DNA from: Atriophallophorus winterbourni | Taxonomy: Eukaryota > Platyhelminthes > Trematoda > Plagiorchiida > Microphallidae | DNA: 64,000 bases | Direction: 5' to 3' | NCBI GenBank assembly: GCA_013407085.1 | Contig: JACCGJ010018942.1 | Span: 1 to 64,000, forward strand | Translations under genes and position numbers: made by a program | Shown here: in pieces, positions 35,826 through 49,504 of the stretch | How the letters are laid out: every line of letters starts with the position of its first letter | How positions within the stretch are numbered: the first letter of the stretch is position 1 | The notes under the pieces: model-generated | Database searches by the model: none | What the model was told of the DNA's origin: nothing | The model's input: the letters and a program-made list of their open reading frames with translations, nothing else

Positions 35826-38380
35826 CTAGAAAAGAGGTTTATAAAAAAAAATAATCAGAAAGATTATGTTCTTGACTTTCGTAATATGTGGTTAAGTGAA
35901 AAATATAAATTATATAGTATATTAAGAAACCAAATAGCATATTAGAGATTTGCTGGGACAAAAGAAAAATAAACTTGCTTAACAACTTGTTCGATGCGTT
36001 TGGATCCTGAGTTTACACATTTTGTCAGATGCGCTCAAAGAAGCATTAAGAAAGTAATGAGGTGAAAGAAAACGTGCTCATATGGATATTCCTTTACAAA
36101 ATTACACCTCTAATTCTAATTCCATAATTCGAGGTATAATTAGAGAAAAATCAGCAGAAACCTTGATTTTCAGGGCTCTAGCAACGGTTATTCGTGTCCG
36201 CGTAGTTCTACAGCATTTATGCTGTCTAAATCAAAGATATTATACTTACATAGCTCTTTATTGCACAATCAACGCCAGTACGCTTCAATAAAGATCAAGA
36301 TGCTATTTCAGAGCATTCATGGATTGATATATTCAACAATATTATTGAAAACTTAGACATCTGGCTAAAAGCTAATTAAAATATGAGAAAACTGATTCAA
36401 ATGCATGTTGAGGATAAAACAGATTTAAATTTAAAAAATATAATGCGGTATAATGTAATCCGCACTTGCAATTACGGCACGACCTAAAGCTAGGAAAGTA
36501 AGCGCAAGTAAGTGTATTATAAACGAAAAAAGAATACATTGTTTACTAGCACAATTAATGAAGTGTTATTAGCCAAGCAGCAGTGCCTGACTACCTTGGT
36601 TGCAACGGTAAGAAAGGACCATTTTTAAACCAGTTGAATTATGTTATTTGAATCCGTTTGTGAGCATCACGTGTCAACAAATTTATCTAAGTATTATTTA
36701 TCGAAGCTTCTAACAGTTTTATGTAGTCAACATTAATATAAATCAATTATATCAACACTCTCATTCAAATAGTATTGGTTATTGAAGCTGCCTAAAAGAT
36801 TTTCTGGCAAAAGTGTCGGAAAAGCTTTCAAGTTCCAAGAGTTATTTCTGGTCCCGAACTTATTGGTAGATTAATTTGATGACTAATAAATACATTGCGG
36901 TGACATTTTCTAGGTTCTTCGTAAAATACTCATTAATTACATAACATAAGAAATTCTGGTGATGTGACATAATTATTTTAGTTATCAAAGAGTTGTAGTT
37001 CATAGAAGATTGTATTTCGTAATTTCAAATTGACTAATAAATCAATTCATTGTATACAATAAATTATCGGTGATGCTTACCTGCTGATTGGCAATTTATT
37101 TTCAAAATAATTTATTATATAATACGCCATAAATTAGGGAACACGTTAAAATCATTACAAAATCAAGAAACGAGACTTATTTGATAGATGACAGATTGAA
37201 ATTTTCTTCAACTCATATAGTTCAATATTATGTAACGTTCACCATTCCTCCATTTTGAACGTACAACCGGCCATCAATTAAATATAGCACAAAAGTTAAA
37301 ACATGTGTAAAAGTTTATAACCTTTTGGAAAATTTCATAGTTTTTGCCATTGTTGAAACTGCGTCGAGGTTTATCTGCAAAATTTGTACTGAAATAAACA
37401 GTTCTCATCATTGTTGCCATGCTGAGTTATTTCGAATGAGGTTCTTAAGTTTTCAGAAAAAATCAGAATATCATGAACAATATAAAGACACCAGAATGTG
37501 ATGTTATAGATTCCTGTCGGATTCAGAACTATACAAAAACATAACCTTCAGGCTTTGTGGAAAAATGTAGAATGACCCAATAATATTACCACTTCAAAAT
37601 GATAATCAATTCAATTTAGGGCTAAACATTATTTCAAATAAAATATGTAGCATGACATTGTAAATTATTTACATAGAAATTTCTCTCTTACTTGATTGAA
37701 GTTTGAAATAAATATACCGAAATTTCAATTATGAAATTCGAGACGTAAATATCAAATCAGGTTAGAAATTTATGTGATAAAGAAAATAAACTGTGGTTGA
37801 TTTCAAATATTTTTTGAAACATGCGATTTTTAACTGTAAATATCGAAATTAATCTCGGAAGATTCTTGCTGATATTGCACAACAATTGTCTTTGAATAGT
37901 GATGTGTTTCGAAATATTTGTGATTAGATTATTTAAGGAAAATGCGGGACCATATGTGTGAGTCAACGTGTAACGTAGTGATCATTAATAAACATGACAA
38001 AATATATTGTCACTCACGTTGTTCCATCAATGTTAACACGTATCCTACTCGGATTGCGCGCGGTCATTTAGATATGAGGTCAAAAATAAGAACAAAAACA
38101 CGCGGTCTATTTGAATTTGCAATTTGAAAAATTACATTCGATGGAATTTATTCCAGTGATTGAATATCTAATATGAATTGTTAATTCGAAGCTTAACTCA
38201 CACGTAGAACGCAAACTTTAGAAGTCGGTTGTTCACGAAATACAATAATTTCTTTTCTACTTAAGTCACTGAGGAGCAATTCGTGAGTCCTGAATATCTC
38301 ATTGCTTACAAATCTGTTTTATCTCTTTGATATTTTTAACGCGGGACGATATTTTTATGATATGTATTTTTGGTTCCGCA
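35826..38380. other. AT-rich intron or intergenic, no feature seen
   Basis: No open frame with recognisable content, no repeat that matches elsewhere in the window. Confidence 0.35.
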
Positions 38381-38383
38381 TCT

Positions 38384-38407
38384 GTTCAGTTCAGTTCAGT
38401 TCAGTTT
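38384..38407 (-). repeat. Terminal (TTCAG)n repeat of a CR1-like element
   Basis: Four to five TTCAG units on the plus strand mark the 3' end of the minus-strand CR1-like copy that follows. CR1-clade elements end in short tandem repeats, not poly(A). Confidence 0.6.
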
Positions 38408-39880
38408 GCACATGACCTTAAGTGGCAAACCAGCCAATCGAGCGTCCAGATTTCTTTAGGTGGTATACCACAGAAGAGCGCTCAGCACTTTAAACAATAT
38501 CTTCACGAATATCTTCTGGTATGTGACTTACCTGGAATGCAACAGAAAATCTCCCCACAGCAATAGTTAAGGAGAGACAATAATGTCTTCCAAAGACATC
38601 ATGAAGATCATACAAACTATACAATTACGGATTAAATTCAGGAAATAAAGAAGGCCTCACAGAGTCCAGTCCCTTCTTAAAACCACTCACCAAAGTAGAA
38701 CAAGCAAGTTCTTCAGGAAGACGATTCCACTAATTGACTACCATTTCACTAAAGAAGTACTTACGAACATTTGACCTGATATGTCGCTTGGCTAGTTTTA
38801 ATAAATGACCTCGAGTACCCACACTTGGCGCCAGAGCATGGCTTTTACTTGGATGAACATTGCTGAAACCTTTCATAATTTTGAAGGTTTCAATCAGGTC
38901 CCCACCTAGCCGCCTTCTTTTCAGTTAGTAAAGATCTAGACTTAGCAACATTTCCTCACACAACCTATTTGATTGCCTCAAAGTCATACGAGTAGCTAGG
39001 CGTTGAACACCTTCAAGCATAGCAATAACTTTTTCCAAATTAGGTAACCAAACTTGAACGCAATAATCGAGATGTGGTCTCACGACCGTTTTGTATGAAA
39101 GTATGTAAATCTCCGGGGAGCTGTTGGATAAAACTTATTGAAGGCGAAAAAACTCGCCCCTGATGCGTTGTGCAGCAGCTGCATGTAGATCAGCCTATTT
39201 AAAGTCCACTGAAATATCTATACTTAAGTCACGAGCTTTCTGCACCCAATTTACCCCAAGTATACCATCTGGTCCGGCAACATCCAGCTTCTTAATGGAT
39301 TCAGACAAGAGATAGCCTTTAGTAAATTAAACATGTAGCAGACCACTTGGTGACCTTTTAGTCATCCTCAAGAAGATCCTGTTAATTCAGTGATCCGATA
39401 AGCTTTTCATCATCCGCAAAAATATAGCTGGGACAATTAAGCGACGCTGCCAAATCATCGATGAAAATATGGAAAAGTAGCGGTCCGAGTACGGAACCCT
39501 GCAGGACTCCACTAACATCTTTTACTTACGAGTAATACATACTGCCTATCCTGACGCGAAAGAATCTATTGCTTAGGAAGCCTATTATCAATTTCTTTAG
39601 AAAACCATCGGTATTGCAAGCAATCTGTGGTTTACTGAATTAAAGGCCTTGCAAAAGTCCAAGTACAAAACTTCAACTTGTTGACCTGAATCTAGCCTCA
39701 TGGAAACCTCATTTAAAAAACACAAGATGTTTGTAAGGCACGACTTCCCTATAAGGATGATGTTCTCAACAGAATTTAGCAAGGAGCAATGAACTAGATG
39801 GCAACAGATCCTATCCCTTATAAGTTTCTCCAGGATTTTACAAAGTATGCTAGTAAGACTTAGAGGTCAGTAATTACAAA
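38384..39880 (-). mobile_element. 5'-truncated CR1-like retrotransposon
   Basis: The minus strand encodes reverse transcriptase from VEVLYLDFCKAFNSVNHRLL (near 39690, first catalytic aspartate) through SGVLQGSVLGPLLFHIFIDD and YIFADDEKLIG (near 39430), then HLDYCVQVWLPNLEKVI, GDLIETFKIM and NRLPEEL towards 38700. Stops and frame shifts interrupt the reading, so it is inactive. Endonuclease and ORF1 are absent, the usual result of incomplete reverse transcription. The 3' end carries the TTCAG array. Confidence 0.8.
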
Positions 39881-40608
39881 CTGACAAACAAAGACCCTTA
39901 TTTGCATGTAATTCCATCATACACATTACACTGTAATTTCAATAACAGAAGTGATTTCGTACATCTAAGCGTTTTTATCTGGCTACTGGCTAAGTAAAAC
40001 AACATTTCGCAAGCATTGATGACATATGTGACTTGCTATTGTGAAAAACTGTTTTACTGTGTCTAAATCTCTAGCAAGCAATATTTTGTCTAATATTCGT
40101 AGTGTTTTGTGTGATTTGACCTCACATCATAAAACCAGGAAACAATAAAATAGCATAGAATTACATTTTCCAGTTTCCCTGTTTATATAGTTGGAGTATG
40201 CAACCTATGTTGAACAAAGTTGAGCTACTGCAAGTATATCACTTTCATCTATATAATCTTCATATGGCGATTCACTATATTCATTACCTAAATATTACAG
40301 TTAAGATTTCTTCAAATCATTTTTTCTGTTCTTACACCTGTACAGATGTGTTATCTTGTGACAACTCACAGCGGAATGTTCAATCAAATGATTAGAATAC
40401 AAGTGTATAAATCAGGTGTTTTCGTCAACATTGTGATTGTGTGAGTCCTCAAATTATAACATTAGTTGGTTTTACCCCATTTATTTGAAACGATGGTCGT
40501 TCATATTAACAATCAATCATTCAACATAGGCGGTTAGTCAACGCACAATGAAAAACCAATGAAGGCTTTCAGTTGAGCGTTTAAAAACATTAGCGCAACC
40601 ACCATTAC

Positions 40609-40718
40609 CATTGCAATTAAAACGAATTGAATGGAACTGATAAAAATATCCGGGGACTTTCATAAAGGGTATAACCGAATTTGCCCAAGAAGACTCCGTG
40701 TTTAAAATGTGTAAAAGA
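40609..40718 (-). CDS. Possible RTK Ig domain exon (tentative)
   Basis: Encodes ESSWANSVIPFMKVPGYF and HSIRFNCN, ending phase 1 at AATG|GTAATGG. The W-x-N ... (I/V)RF-x-C pattern resembles the start of FGFR Ig domain 2. Phase 1 is what the 35825 exon needs, giving FNCN-D-PTIHW. The acceptor (CACTGGCAG before 40718) is weak and the 4.8-kb intron is unverified. Confidence 0.35.
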
Positions 40719-41199
40719 CTGCCAGTGTTTAACTTCATTTACCTTTTTTTCTCCACTGGAACCGGATTGGTACATTTTGATTAAACTGTCGAATTCCAAG
40801 CAGACGCATGACAACGGTTGTTTTCTCAATCGTCAATACCCACGTCAGCCTTTGAGCCAACATGCGTTAATAACTTGTTTAATCAATTTGCAAGTCAAAA
40901 AGACATCATTGCATTAGCTTCATTTATTTTAAGTATTTTTTCCGTTTACAACTACAGAGGTTTTTCCGGCAAACCGTCATGGACTTGCTTAGAGATGGAT
41001 TTTGCCACGCGTAGTAAACGTGATTTTCCAAATGCTGATTATCTATTACTCCCGTCATTCAACAAAATATTATTATTTGTTTATATTTATTGTTTATTAT
41101 ATTATTATTATTTTCATTATTATTTATGTATGTACAAATCAACGCAGTCATTGTACGATCACTGCTCTAATTTCCCAAACACATGTGCGTAATGGATAT

Positions 41200-42450
41200 T
41201 TGGTTGAATTTGGTACACAGTGAAGGCTATGTATGCCGCTGTTTCAATCATTTTTCTGGTCCAAAATAAGACATATTGCTAGTTGTAGGACATCCCAATA
41301 ATATCATTCTTTACTCTGTACATTGAATTTGCTGACCTCCACCGACTTTAAATTAATTACACTCAACATTCTCGAGCATTTCACCACGTGGGTGATGAGA
41401 GGTTCCTCTCATTCTATTCTCGTATAAACACTATTATGCTATCTATGAAACAATATTAATGGTGGCCGTGGCTCCGACGCAGACCTTCGAAATAAACTTG
41501 CCGTTCGTTACGAACAAGTTGTATATTCTAATTGTTGGCCACCTTTAATCGATGTTAACTATCCATACACATTATAAGCACATAACTAGTTCAATTGAAT
41601 GCCTCATTCATAACTAGATTTATGACAAACTAAAACAACGATGCAGCTACAAACTTTCTTGTTTCTCTCTTTGATTTAGAAGTCCATCAAAACAATTGTT
41701 CGTGAGATGTAAAATACCGTCAGTCAGATGCGAGAAGACCATGATCTGTCACACTTTATGAAAGTCTACGTACGTAATCAAAATCTTTTGTATAATGTAT
41801 GTTATATCCCTACATACGCGAAAAGCAATCAAAAAATCATTCAATCAAATAGTCGGCACAGTAGATTTGTTTTTGAAAATCGATGTGAATTAAATTTATC
41901 TTAGATTATACGCATCTATATTATACCCAGCCTAGATCATAATAATAATCCGCTAAGAATCAATTACATTTTTATGAATTGAGAAGAAATGATTGGATTT
42001 CTTTATTAAATCTCCATATAAAAAATCGATCCTCTGCTTAATTCAAAGAATATCAGTCTGTAATGTGATTTTAAATACTGTTTCAAAATTTACGTTTCTT
42101 GACTGCATTTACCGATTGGCAAGTCACACGTAATTGGTATTCATTGAATCTGCTACAGGATTCCGTGCATCGGAATAGTCTGTTCAAAAATGGGTTTTCA
42201 TACATAATTTACGTCATCTTTTTCTTTATTCTATGAGCCGTCTTTATAATTCATTAAAAGCTCAGTATGCCTTAAATTGCGAAACCGACGGAAGAATGAA
42301 AGAAAAAGTCATTACTTCAAAGCATTACTTCAAATATACATTCTACGGAATCCACACCTTTTTTCCCTAACATTTCGTTTGACTTAAATTATTACTATTA
42401 GTTCTGTGTGAAGCATAGATGTGTTTCAACATCATTTAATTTAAAACTTG
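41200..42450. other. No gene seen
   Basis: AT-rich sequence with a preceding (TTA)-rich tract at 41070-41125. No recognisable coding or repeat family. Confidence 0.35.
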
Positions 42451-43039
42451 TTATGTACATTTTTGCTCTTGTGGGGAATTTATTCCAATCAGCTTCACTT
42501 CACTCTTGATGGATCTTACCCGAGACGGTTCAGGTTTCCCTACTTTGCTGTTACATTTTGGTTTGCAAAGTGTGTTGTCCACACAAACTAATTTCATTTT
42601 CAAAATGTCATAGCCGATAGGATTTGAGTTGGTTCTACTCCACAGCTCAGGCTTTTTATCATTTGCACGATTGTCTACGTGCGAACGCATAATTTTGTTC
42701 TCATACTTTTGGACATTACTGGTCACTCGCTGATTCTATCTGGATCACTTTTACGCCATTCGATTTCTCTTGAAGAAATCTATTTGACCAAATAATGTTT
42801 GGTATTCTGTGATCAATATTTTGGAAGTTCTTATTTTCCAAACCACCGTGAGAATTTTGTGCGCTTGCGAAATTTGTTGTCGATGTTTTGAGTTGCTCAG
42901 GACTGCTATCATTCTTCTTCTGATTAATCCAACAAGCCGTGTTTCCTTTGCATGAGATCAAACCTACGGTCGCCACTACTGTTTCACTTGATAATTTGCA
43001 TCCAATATATTGCGACGCGTTCTCGCGAAAACTTCGCAA
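42451..43039 (-). pseudogene. Two overlapping frames of an unknown protein, possible upstream Ig exon
   Basis: 43039-42716 (107 codons) and 42726-42451 (91 codons) overlap in different frames on the minus strand. The first reads SSETVVATVGLISCKGN, ACWINQKK and IPNIIWSNRFLQEKSNG. The second has LVCVDNTLCKPKCNSKVG. The C...CW spacing is Ig-like, and the linker and the IIWSN segment recall the Ig1-Ig2 linker of FGFRs, so this may be the 5' part of the kinase gene. A frameshifted unrelated fragment is equally possible. Confidence 0.25.
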
Positions 43040-43139
43040 ATTGCTCCACTCAGCTGTTAATCAATCGATACGCGTCTAGCTGTTTTCGTGAAAGCTGTCT
43101 AAAGCCAGAATCAACGATCAGATAAACTTGACCTCAACT

Positions 43140-44400
43140 GCCGTCGGATGTCTGGCACCGAGAAAACTACACGTGATCTGTGTAAAATTTGCAAAAAGTG
43201 GGTAAGTGCGAAATTGAAAGTAGTCATGAAACACACTTATTGCGAAAAGTTTTTTTTCTAAAGAGGCAGTTGTCTTTATTGATAATGCTTAACCTCCAGG
43301 TGTCTGTTATGTGCGCAGCGTCTGTAGAACAACGCCGTCAAACGGCGCCGAGGCCAATGTATCACAATCAGGAAGCTTAGGAGATCGCACGAAATACTCA
43401 GAGGGTTGTTTTCAAAAATTCGAGGAAACATTGAAGTCGATAGTAAATGCCCTTAATAATTCACTAAAAGTTGAAACTAACCTAAATCCAACGCTACATC
43501 CCGTACCTCCACAATATGCTCCGTTACTTGGAGAGAATTAGCGGGACGCTGAGCACGCTGAACAGCTGAGTGATGCAAACGCTATAAGCGAGTGAGATGT
43601 TAATCAGATTGAAAATTCGAAGGGAAATGTCTATCGGCAGACTTCCTCTACCTCCAAAAATTATATTGAAATAAAAACAAATTTGAAGAATCTCAGTGTA
43701 ATCTGCACCAATGTGCCGGAGACATCAGGGACTCTTTTCTTGAATAGACGAACTCACGACATTTAACAATGGTAAAAGCTCTGTTCAATGATGGGTATAA
43801 GATCGATACTGCCTGATTCAATAACCCGCCTAAGTTGCCGCCCCAATTGTGCTCATCTTGACGAATCGCGTTTACTGAGGATAACTATTAAAAGACAAAA
43901 ATATATGGAAGACGTTCTTTTAATCTTTTACTTGCTCCATGCATGTTCACAGACTAAATGTCGCATACATGCTGATATTCCGTGGTGGGAGAGAAAAGGT
44001 AATTTAAACAATCGCGATAAATCTGACCAATGCAGTGTGATTCTTCTTGGCGTTCTCGGACACACTAACAATGCTGAGGATAGTGAAATACAGCACCCCA
44101 ACCAATGGCTCTACATTGCCAACAGCATCGGAGATCACGAGTCAGTCGTGGTGGACACGCGAAGAATACTTCGATCACCAAATTATAAAGGTGACGGGCC
44201 AAAACCTCTAAAAATAAAAAGTTTCACGAGAGGTATTATGAAATCAATTAGGGCCAACTGGAAAGCAAGTCACATATATATATACCGAAGAATGTCAGAA
44301 TGAGTGACCCCAGACTTTCTATAACGAAACCGCCTAATGAACCAGGGCTTCTATAATCAGACGAGACTCGGATTAAAAACACCGCAGCAATACTAAAAAC
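43140..44400 (+). pseudogene. CR1-like ORF1, broken
   Basis: First member of the plus-strand CR1-like element. EKTTRDLCKICKKWVSAKL (near 43160) suggests the start of a zinc-binding segment. A long middle region follows, with RIHADIPWWERKGNLNNR and the conserved GDGPKPLKIKSF (44200). These match YPDVPWWERNGNLNARE and YGPKPLKITFL in the copy at 62.0-62.5 kb. ORF1 proteins of this clade bind RNA and act as nucleic-acid chaperones in the retrotransposition particle. Stops and frame changes, especially between 43540 and 43790, make it non-functional. Confidence 0.65.
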
Positions 44401-44439
44401 GACCAATGTCCGACTCTCATAGGGTCGGACAAATAGACG

Positions 44440-47310
44440 AGGTTTTAGCTCCATCATTGTATACGAAAACCAAAATCAATTGCCTATATACAAACAAACA
44501 ATGCCTGGTAAACAAACTACCTGAAATGAATGATCTCTGTAATCGGAACTCACTCGACGTCAGAGCAAAAATGAGACATGGCAACAACCTCACATAAACG
44601 GTCGCGAGCTCTCTATTCCAAACATGACCCTTTTTCGGAGAGACCGGTTAAGAGCAGGTAGTTGAGTAGCTGTGTACCACCACGAACGTTTATACAGTAT
44701 GATAGTTACAGATACTGAACTCGACCTGGAAGACAGTATATGGTGCAACTCGAAGCTCGAATCATACAACAGTTACATCTTTAGTGTAGTTTACCGTTCA
44801 CCATCATCATTGGATGCGCATAACAAAAAAATCTTGAAAGCAATGCAGTAGGTTGAAAAAGAGCGTGATTCGCAATTATTTATTATGAGAGACTTTAATC
44901 TGCCTCAACTATATAGCGGAGCAGATCATCCACCCCGATCACTAGATTACAAATTTCGCAATTAATTTGATTACGTCCCCTGCATAATCATGTTTTCAAA
45001 TATACACCACAACGAAATTTGCACGAGACATCTGTTCTAGACCTAGTAATACCCTTGAAGGCACGGACGTTGAGGATGTTCTGTATCACCCTCCGCTGGG
45101 TCGACGAGACCACCTCGTTTAGCTCTTTCAATACGTGTTCAAAGCCGGTAGAATTGTTAAGCAAACAAAACGAAATAGAAAAGTTGATTACATTGGTTTG
45201 ACGGAAACAGTGGGGGCTTTCGATGAACATAATATAAATTTCAGAGATCCGGACTCGCATTGCACAACCCCGAGAGATAACATCACCAATACGATAGATT
45301 TAAATTCTAACTATTTCTCAACAAATAATAACAAGAAAATTTATTTCAAAATTTGCAGTCGCACTAGAAAATGGTTGACAAAGCGAAATTTGGCATAGGC
45401 TAATCACAGGAACGTCAGAACAGAATCGGTCTGGGCAAACTTTTGCGAATTGCGGAATCCAATCACAAATCTCATCCGGGAGGACAAACAATATCACCAG
45501 CTTCAGCTGGCAGTAAGAATGCAGCAAAACCCTGAACTTCTTTATTGAACTGTTAACAACACTACGAAGCTGAAGCCCAGTGTTTTTTCGATCATGACAA
45601 ATAAGGGACCAACTGATTCTGTGCTGGAAATCGCTAACGCTCTCGTCAGTTTTTATTTACGTGTTTTCACCCACAAGGATGCATTACTACCATCGGAAAT
45701 GTCAGCAGTAAGTGTGAAGTAGACTAAAGGCGATATATGCATCAATTCTGGAATATTGCAGCACCGCCTACGCAGGTTGAATATCAACAAGTCTCCAGAA
45801 GCTGACGGAATCACACCTGACATCCTAAAGTTATGAGGCAGTCAATGGTGCGAAACACTTTGTGATTTATTTAATCAATCTTTGAGGAAGGGTGTTGTAC
45901 CGAATTACTGGAAGAGAGGAGTCATAACACACATCTACAAAGATAGGACTTGTTCTGACCCAGCAAATTACCGCCCTGTTATATTCCTTCCGGTAATCTC
46001 AAAAGTTATAAAGCGAATTGTGTGCGTAAGAATTGTGAGTGATCTAAAACTACAAATTTTGTTATCTAGAGAGCAACATGGAATTCGTGTGTCTCATTCT
46101 TGCTTGACTAACCTACCGGAGACAATGAACGATTTCACGCAGGTATTTGAAGAAGAAAAAGAAAACTTTATTGGTTGAAACGAATTTTCAGTTAATCAAA
46201 ATAGTTTAAACACAGAATTTCAATGCGAATAAGAGGGACGTCAAACTTTGATGGTGGTTGCGTGCATGCTTGTTACTTGGACATATCAAAGGTGTTTGAT
46301 CGCGTGAATGATTCTATACTCCTGAGCATGCTGCAAGAATTTGGTACTAATAGGTGCCTTCTTACCTGGCTGAAAAGTTACTTTCTTGATCACAAGGCAA
46401 ATGTACGTATCAATGGTGTGATGTCTGGAGAAATCGAAGCCACTAGCGGTGTCCCCTAAGTTTCGTTACTTGGTACGGTTCTATTTTCGTCTACATCAAC
46501 GGCATTCCGAAACTTGTCACCGCCAAAATGTTTGTCTCTGCAGATGATGCTAAACTTTAAATGCTAATCACGTCAAGCCTAACTGTTTGCGATACAAAGC
46601 GATATGTATATATTGAACAGCTGGTCTAAGTGGAACAAGCTTCCATTCAACCTCAACAGGCGCAAAATGTTGCAAATAGGTAAAGATTTTCCATTCTAAT
46701 ACAATCTTGGATCGCAAGAACTGGAATGGCCAACATAAGAAATTGGACCTCGGCGTATTAATTAGTGAAAGTCTTATGAACAACACGTATTTTTGGACGT
46801 TTTTCCCATGAAATATTTCCCATGCTCATAAATACGTATGTTAACCCAGTAATGAATTACTCAGTGCAAGCTTGGGCACCATGGCTACTAAAGAACATCG
46901 AGCTGCTCGAGAGGATTTATCACAGAGGAATTAGAATGGTTGGCTGTCTCAGCAAGCTAGCAAATTAGAATCGACTCGTGCATCTTAATTTGGATACACT
47001 GCTCGTAGATGAGTTCGATTGGATCTAATCCTAACCTATAAAATGATGAACTCAAAGATGCACCCTCTGAGGCATCTATTTCGCCTCCGGTCAAGCCATA
47101 CCACACGTACATACCCACTGGCATTTGATATTCCACATTCCCACTGGAACTGCCTTCGGTTTTTCTATTCGGTGCGCGTTTGTTTCTTATGAAACTCCTT
47201 ACCGTCAGATTTTCAGGAACAAACAGGATATGTTTATGCATAGTAATTTCACCCTACATCCCGTTTATATAACTAAATTAAGCAACTCCAAACAACCTTT
47301 ATCCTAACGA
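44440..47310 (+). pseudogene. CR1-like ORF2 (endonuclease, reverse transcriptase), broken
   Basis: The endonuclease region shows CLYTNKQCLVNKLPEMNDL (44480), then MTLFRRDRL, ELDLEDSIWC and FIMRDFNLPQLYS (GDFN changed to RDFN). The reverse transcriptase begins GVVPNYWKRGVITHIYKDR (45890), ANYRPVIFLPVISKVI, REQHGIRVSHSCLTNL and LDISKVFDRVNDSILL (46290, catalytic aspartate). The ATSGVP segment is followed at once by a TAA stop. The FADD region near 46540 reads SADDAKL in another frame. The C-terminus (VQAWAPWLLKNIELL) ends near 47300. Many stops; inactive. Layout and motifs match the 58.94-63.91 kb copy. Confidence 0.75.
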
Positions 47311-47639
47311 ATATTTTTCCATCATTGCGTGACAATACATGACATATTTTCTAACTAGAAAAACATCGATCTTCCTAATGTCTCAATTTTATATATACTT
47401 ATTGTCCTTGTACTAATATCCTATGGTGTTGTACACCTACGATCTCTTTATTAAATTTCCTTGAATCTTAAATAGTTAGGACCATCTGATAACGAGCATT
47501 TGGCTCAAACATTTGTTGACCAAATTCTGTAATTTGTTCGTAATATTGTTGGTTACCTTCCACGTTTTGAAAGATCTTTCGGTTTCGAAATAAGTCGCAA
47601 CATTTCTAACAGCTTTTTTATGGCGAATTACGTCGTATT

Positions 47640-47930
47640 TAAGACATCATCTTTGTTTACTATGGTTCCAGATTAAACATAACGCGTTTTCCACAAGGTC
47701 TTCACTGTGTAGTTGCAATGATTGGTCTGAAGGGTTGTCAAACCTCATCATTTCTGTTTTATTGACGTCGATTTCCAGACCTTTGATTTCTGCTTCTTTT
47801 GCGAGCTGTGTAAATTTGAACTGTGCTGGTCGTTGCTCGCGAGATAAAAGACAATCACGGTCCGTGAAAACTAGGTCTCACTGCCGTTTATTGAGGGTCC
47901 ACTAAATGTCAGTGTTACTCCAGTCTGTAT
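47640..47930 (-). pseudogene. RTE-like reverse transcriptase fragment
   Basis: The minus strand reads DRDCLLSREQRPAQF, FTQLAKEAEIKGLEIDVNKT and EMMRFDNPSDQ. The order FADD-like, L-S-x5-L, A-x2-GL-x-I-N-x-K-T-x-x-M is the region just after the YADD box in RTE-type enzymes. YADD itself is degraded (VFTDRD). Short and inactive. Confidence 0.5.
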
Positions 47931-47999
47931 TTTTTCATATTAGCCAGTCCGTGATGATAACGAATATAGTTAGTGACGAGATGCATAAATTTCGGACTT

Positions 48000-49500
48000 G
48001 GGTCTCCATTTCAAATGAATTTGCAGGCTTCTCTATTCAAATATTCTGGCATTATAAATCTTCGTGTATCCGTCGAAAGATGATAATTATCTTCTGAAGC
48101 ATTCCATAATGCCGCATCAAATTCCCAATGGTCCTCTAAGAACGCTGTCTAGGGTGTACTTTCAAGTCAATGGGCGCCTTCAATGGTGACTTTCATTCAA
48201 TTGATAGTTTAATAAGTATGTTCTGTGCTATAATGTAGTCTGTGCTTAATCTGTGTGATCATAACCCAGTTTACACAGATCTCATTTTCAAATCTAATAT
48301 TTTTCAGTCTCTGCAGTATGATACTGTTAAGCAGTTTGCCTCGATGAATAGTAGCAAAATCCATCGGTATTTGCCAAACTATGCAATTATTTCTTCTCTG
48401 GAAGCTCAGACAGTTATCCAAGCTTCCATTTGACGAATACTTGCTTTTACTACTGAATATTTAGGATAATAAAATTTAGCATGTCTGCTGTTTTGTGTCA
48501 CACCTGTCTTGAGAGCTTATATGGAGAATGCTATTAGAACATGGTGCTATAACATTTTTCTCATTGATGGTTTCTTTTTAAGATGAAAGATTGATGGTAA
48601 TATGAATGCGTTCCACCGTTGCTAAAATTTCGCTGTGCTGAGGATGTTGGCGAGTTTAAGACTTCACTAAGTGTTCCAGTAATCTTTTTCTTTGACTCTA
48701 TTATTTTGGCGTTTAGTTATTTGCATAGAAGGATCCGTTGGAACATAAATTTTTAAACTGTAACACAGTTGCGAAATGTGGTCTGTGAGACAGGCTGACC
48801 AAAAAATAGGATTGGGGATCTGGTAAACGGTGCTGATTTCCTAGTAAAACGATGCGAGTATATTTGTTTCCGTTCGTGAGATGCAGTAATGGTTGCAGTT
48901 GACTTTATTTCCGACATGGTGACAGAACCTGTAACTATTTTTTCTATGTTGACACTCATTAATAATGTCATGCTTTACAGTGCCAGGAGAGCGACGGAGG
49001 TATCGAGGCTAAGAGGAATGGACATTCAGCTTTTACTTAAATTTCCAATTCCGGCTTTTTCTGCATTCCGCATATTGAGTTGAGAACAACCCAACGATTA
49101 AAAGAACGCAACGACTGTCTACCCGTCCAGCACTTTATAACAGGAATAAATATGATTGTAAATATTTGCTAATCAAATAACTGCGCTACAAAAGCGTATT
49201 TTAACGAAATGGAAAGCTGAAATGTAACATAATTGCAAGGAGGAAATTCATTTAACATATATAATGAAAGAAAAATTCCTAAAAGTTTTTATTTAATGTG
49301 TCATATTTTCACACTTATTGTTAGATTGCTACTTTATTTTATATTCCATTAAAAATAATTTTTTGAGAAATTTCCTTTTGCACATTGCGATGTCTTTCGT
49401 GTTGTAAACTGGCAAAGAAATCGAGGGTTATTTAAAAAAATTATTCATCATTACATGAGGTTAATACACCGCTTCCACATTTTGTTAATGTTATAACTCA
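48000..49500. other. No gene supported
   Basis: Minus-strand open frame 48753-48971 (72 codons) may be more retroelement debris upstream of the 47640-47930 fragment, but I see no diagnostic motif. Confidence 0.3.
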
Positions 49501-49504
49501 AACA

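Noticed and set aside
40818..41223. Open frames of 73-124 codons
   Set aside because: Composition driven by a TTA/ATT-rich tract; no domain recognised.
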